Shown piece after piece: positions 61,355 to 64,000 of a DNA stretch of 64,000 nt; positions within the stretch are counted from its first letter, which is position 1, and every line of letters starts with the position of its first letter. Both the position numbers and the translations under genes were made by a program. The stretch is taken from contig JAFEBV010000027.1 in assembly GCA_018242485.1 (NCBI GenBank), positions 62,001-126,000 of the forward strand. The letters are read 5' to 3'. The notes under the pieces were generated by a model. That model had not been told where the DNA came from. It did no database searches and saw only the letters and a program-made list of their open reading frames with translations. Origin of the DNA: Pseudomonadota bacterium (lineage in GTDB: Bacteria > Pseudomonadota > Gammaproteobacteria > Xanthomonadales > Xanthomonadaceae).

Positions 61355-64000
61355 TCAATGTCCGCAGGCTTGCAACGCCGCCGTCGCTTCGCGTTGCACC
61401 GAATCGACCGGCATGGTGGCGGCCATTTCCGTCAGCACGCTCCCCAGCGTCAGCCGCCCTGCTGCGACGCCGTCCGCTTGCGCGCATTGCATTAGCGCAG
61501 CGAGGATGCGCGTTTGCCACAACAGGCGACGATGCTCGGCATCGGTAGGCTGGAAGTGGGTTTCGATCTGCGCGATCAGCCGGGCCGCGTCGGCAGCGCG
61601 ATGCTGCGCGAAGCGCAGCCGCGCGATCGCCAACTGCGCCTGCCCGGTGGCTGTGTGCGCGGCACCATAGTCGGCGACGAGGATCGACTGTGCTTGCAGC
61701 AGCAGCGGTTCGGCACCGGCCAGATCGCCCTGCGCCATCCGGATCAGACCAAGCTGGCGCAGGCTCATGCCGACCAATCCATTGTGCGGCCCGAATTGCT
61801 TTTCGCGCAGTGCCAGCGCCTGCCGCGCCAGCGTTTCCGCCTCCGCGTCATGGCCGGCATCGTGCAGCACCATGGCAAGATTGAAGACGCCGCCGGACAG
61901 GCGCGGTGAATCCTTCCACAACGCGATCGCCCGTCGCAGCCGCGTCTGCGCGGTGGCGATGTTGCCGCGTTGCCAGGCGATGATGCCCAGCGAATTTTCC
62001 ATCGAACCCAGATCGGGATGATCGGGCCCGAGCAGGCGAGTGAGCTGCGTCTGCGCCTGCTTGAACAAGGCTTCGGCCTGGTCGAGCTTGCCCTGATCGA
62101 CATAGATCGATGCCAATCCGCGCTCGGCGTCGATCGTGGCCGGGTGGCCTTCCCCGTACAGGGCGCTGGCCAAACGCTCGGAGGTTCGAAAAGCCGTTTC
62201 CGCGGCCACCGAATTGCCCATCTCCCGATACAGCATGCCGAGGTTCAACCAGATCGACGCCGCCAACGGTCCCTGGTCGTGGTGCGCCGCACGCAAACGC
62301 GCCAGTGCCGCCATCATGCCGTCGAGCGCGACCTGCAGGCGACCGGCATCGGCATCGAGGGTGGCCAGGTCGAACAGGCTCTCGGCCGGCTCAGCGCCGG
62401 TATCGACATGCGCCTCGCGCAGGGCGAGCGCCCGCTGGAAGTGCTGGCGCGCGGCATCGCGGTTCTGCAGGGCGCGCTCGCAACGGCCGAGCGCGGATTC
62501 GTAATCGGCCGCGTCGCGCTGGGCGGCATCGCCGCGCATATCCAACTGGCTCTCGTGCGCCAGCAGCAGGCCGCGGCACCGCTCCGGTTCGCCGAGCAGG
62601 CGCAGGGCGTCGCCGCGCAGTTGCAGGGACTCGATCTGTACCGCCGCCGACGCGCGATCCAGCGCGGATTTCTGCAGATCCAGCGCGGCGATCGCGGCGC
62701 GGTAATCGCCCAGACGCAGGCGGATGCGCGCAGTCATCGCCAGCAGTTCGACGCGGGTGGTCGGCTGCCCGGCGAACTCGGTCTGCATGCGCCGTACACC
62801 GGCGTCGAGCAGGCTGCCGATGTCCACCGCGCGGTCGGGTCCGGCTTCCTTCTGCGCCTGCTCGAACAGGCCGATCACGAAATCGTGCATGGCTTGTGCA
62901 CGTTGCGTCTCGGCGCGCGCCTGCAACTGCTGCCGCCACATCACGTACAGCCCCGAGCCGAGCACCGCGATCAGGGCTGCCATCGCCACCAGCGACACCG
63001 CGTGGCGACGCACGTACTTGCCGAACCGGTATCCGAAGCCCTTCGCATGCGCCTCGATCGGCAAGCCGGCGAGGTGGCGCTTGATGTCGGCGGCCAGCGC
63101 CTCGACCGAGCGATAGCGTTCTTCGGGGCTTTTCTGCAATGCCTTGAGGACGATGGTGTCGAGGTCGCCGGCGAGCACGCGCGACAACCGGCGTTCCGAA
63201 CGGGTGACCAGATCCGCGCGTTCGTGCGCGACCACCGAAGGCCTGGCGGGCTCCACGCCGACGATGGCCTCCTCCCACGCCGCGTCGGTGTCGCGATCCA
63301 TGCGGTAGGGTCGGCATCCGGCCAGCAGCTCGTACAGGATCACCCCCAGCGAGTACACGTCGGTGGCGGTGGTGATGGCGTCGCCGCGGATCTGCTCGGG
63401 CGCGGCGTAGTACAGGGTGAAAGCGCGCGTGCCGGTGTGCGTGCCGTCGCTGGAGGTGTCGCGGCCGGGCGCATCGAGCAGTTTGGCGATGCCGAAATCC
63501 AGCAGACGCACGTCGCCGGCGGGAGTGACCAAAATGTTGGATGGTTTGAGGTCGCGATGCACCACCAGCCCGGCATGGGCATGGCTGACCGCGCTGCACA
63601 CCTGCAGGAACAGTTGCAGCTTGAGCACCACGGTGAGTTTGTGCGAGGTGGCGTAGCTGGTGATCGACTGGCCTTCGATGTACTCCAGCGCAATGTAGGG
63701 CTGGCCGTCGGCGGCGATGCCGGCGTCGAACATGCGCGCCACGTGTTCGTGGCCGAGGCTGGCGAGGATCTGCCGCTCGCGGTCGAAGCGCGCGCGCAAG
63801 CCCGCCCCGGCCAGCCCCGGATGCAGCAGCTTGAGCGCCACCTTGCGCTCGAACAGGCCGTCGGCACGCTCGGCCAGCCACACCTGGCCCATGCCGCCCT
63901 CACCGATCATCCATTGCAGTCGATAGGGGCCGACCCGCGCGCCGGGCACGGGCGCATGCAGTGAGGCTTGCGGCACCGGGGTGTCGAGCAGGTGCGAATC
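61355..64000 (-). CDS. Serine/threonine kinase with TPR-type repeats (cut by right edge)
   Basis: At least 880 residues; the frame is open to the window edge, so the true start probably lies outside, although a GTG at 63976 is possible. The kinase domain has the G-loop GEGGMGQVWLAERADG, KVALKLL with the ATP Lys, HRDLKPSNIL, LLDFGIAK and YAAPEQIRGDA, all intact, so catalytically competent. A membrane span, VSLVAMAALIAVLGSGLYVM, follows (about residue 325 from that GTG). The C-terminal part is a tetratricopeptide-like helical repeat (GNSVAAETAFRTSERLASAL, YVDQGKLDQAEALFKQAQTQ). A transmembrane sensor kinase is likely. Confidence 0.92.
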   Translation of the reverse strand, partial: DSHLLDTPVPQASLHAPVPGARVGPYRLQWMIGEGGMGQVWLAERADGLFERKVALKLLHPGLAGAGLRARFDRERQILASLGHEHVARMFDAGIAADGQPYIALEYIEGQSITSYATSHKLTVVLKLQLFLQVCSAVSHAHAGLVVHRDLKPSNILVTPAGDVRLLDFGIAKLLDAPGRDTSSDGTHTGTRAFTLYYAAPEQIRGDAITTATDVYSLGVILYELLAGCRPYRMDRDTDAAWEEAIVGVEPARPSVVAHERADLVTRSERRLSRVLAGDLDTIVLKALQKSPEERYRSVEALAADIKRHLAGLPIEAHAKGFGYRFGKYVRRHAVSLVAMAALIAVLGSGLYVMWRQQLQARAETQRAQAMHDFVIGLFEQAQKEAGPDRAVDIGSLLDAGVRRMQTEFAGQPTTRVELLAMTARIRLRLGDYRAAIAALDLQKSALDRASAAVQIESLQLRGDALRLLGEPERCRGLLLAHESQLDMRGDAAQRDAADYESALGRCERALQNRDAARQHFQRALALREAHVDTGAEPAESLFDLATLDADAGRLQVALDGMMAALARLRAAHHDQGPLAASIWLNLGMLYREMGNSVAAETAFRTSERLASALYGEGHPATIDAERGLASIYVDQGKLDQAEALFKQAQTQLTRLLGPDHPDLGSMENSLGIIAWQRGNIATAQTRLRRAIALWKDSPRLSGGVFNLAMVLHDAGHDAEAETLARQALALREKQFGPHNGLVGMSLRQLGLIRMAQGDLAGAEPLLLQAQSILVADYGAAHTATGQAQLAIARLRFAQHRAADAARLIAQIETHFQPTDAEHRRLLWQTRILAALMQCAQADGVAAGRLTLGSVLTEMAATMPVDSVQREATAALQACGH

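Noticed and set aside
61970..63964. Open frame of 664 codons on the plus strand
   Set aside because: Antisense to the Ser/Thr kinase; no domain seen.

Overview
The window is gene-dense, GC-rich chromosomal DNA of a gammaproteobacterium, most likely from the Xanthomonadales (Xanthomonadaceae or Rhodanobacteraceae). This is inferred from the agmatine deiminase plus N-carbamoylputrescine amidase pair, the zinc-free 41-residue L36, the cutA-dsbD-aroQ-accB-accC-prmA-fis-purH-purD order, the short heptamer arrays and the GC-rich REP palindromes. No database search was possible, so the genus is open. No rRNA, tRNA, CRISPR array, complete insertion sequence or prophage was seen.

Layout. 0-7.4 kb: 5' part of cmk, a long heptamer array, rpmJ, aguA-aguB, a TraB-family protein, and groES-groEL under a CIRCE operator, with a decayed copy of the groEL 3' end. 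7.9-23.7 kb: a conserved housekeeping run (cutA, dsbD, a TlpA-like thioredoxin, aroQ, accB, accC, prmA, a DUF3426 gene, fis, purH, purD, a LOG-family gene). It is interrupted between 13.0 and 16.7 kb by a four-helix-bundle gene in a heptamer-bracketed cassette, an Mrr-type endonuclease and a toxin-antitoxin pair. 23.7-36.8 kb: a TfoX-C protein, free methionine-R-sulfoxide reductase, bioD, an RND efflux pair, a cobalamin riboswitch with btuB, a DUF1631-PilZ pair and pepQ. 36.9-46.0 kb: glyQS, a GspE/PilB-like ATPase, a glutamine amidotransferase, a membrane protein, an ECF sigma factor, a ferredoxin reductase and folE. 46.4-64.0 kb: an RDD protein with tatABC, a SYLF lipoprotein-like gene, hemH, a hydrolase, a YgjP metallopeptidase, rdgC, ttcA, a DUF465 gene, plsB, a lipoprotein, rep, and a Ser/Thr kinase with a repeat domain cut by the right edge.

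Functional links. aguA and aguB convert agmatine to putrescine. accB, accC and bioD connect biotin to fatty-acid synthesis, and pssA and plsB are phospholipid enzymes. DsbD, the TlpA-like protein and the methionine sulfoxide reductase belong to thiol and redox repair. purH and purD make purines. The riboswitch places btuB under B12 control. Many genes are translationally coupled by ATGA or GTGA overlaps.

The most unusual feature is the 13.0-13.5 kb cassette between accB and accC. A gene of the 23S-rRNA-intervening-sequence protein family lies between perfect 21-bp inverted repeats, each made of three heptamers. The left repeat contains the accB stop codon, and a second copy inside the cassette supplies the likely start codon. 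Similar opposed heptamer arrays bracket the groES-groEL spacer and the PilZ-pepQ spacer. Other notable points are a DsbD with two N-terminal alpha domains, one carrying an in-frame REP palindrome, and the groEL tail remnant with its own terminator.
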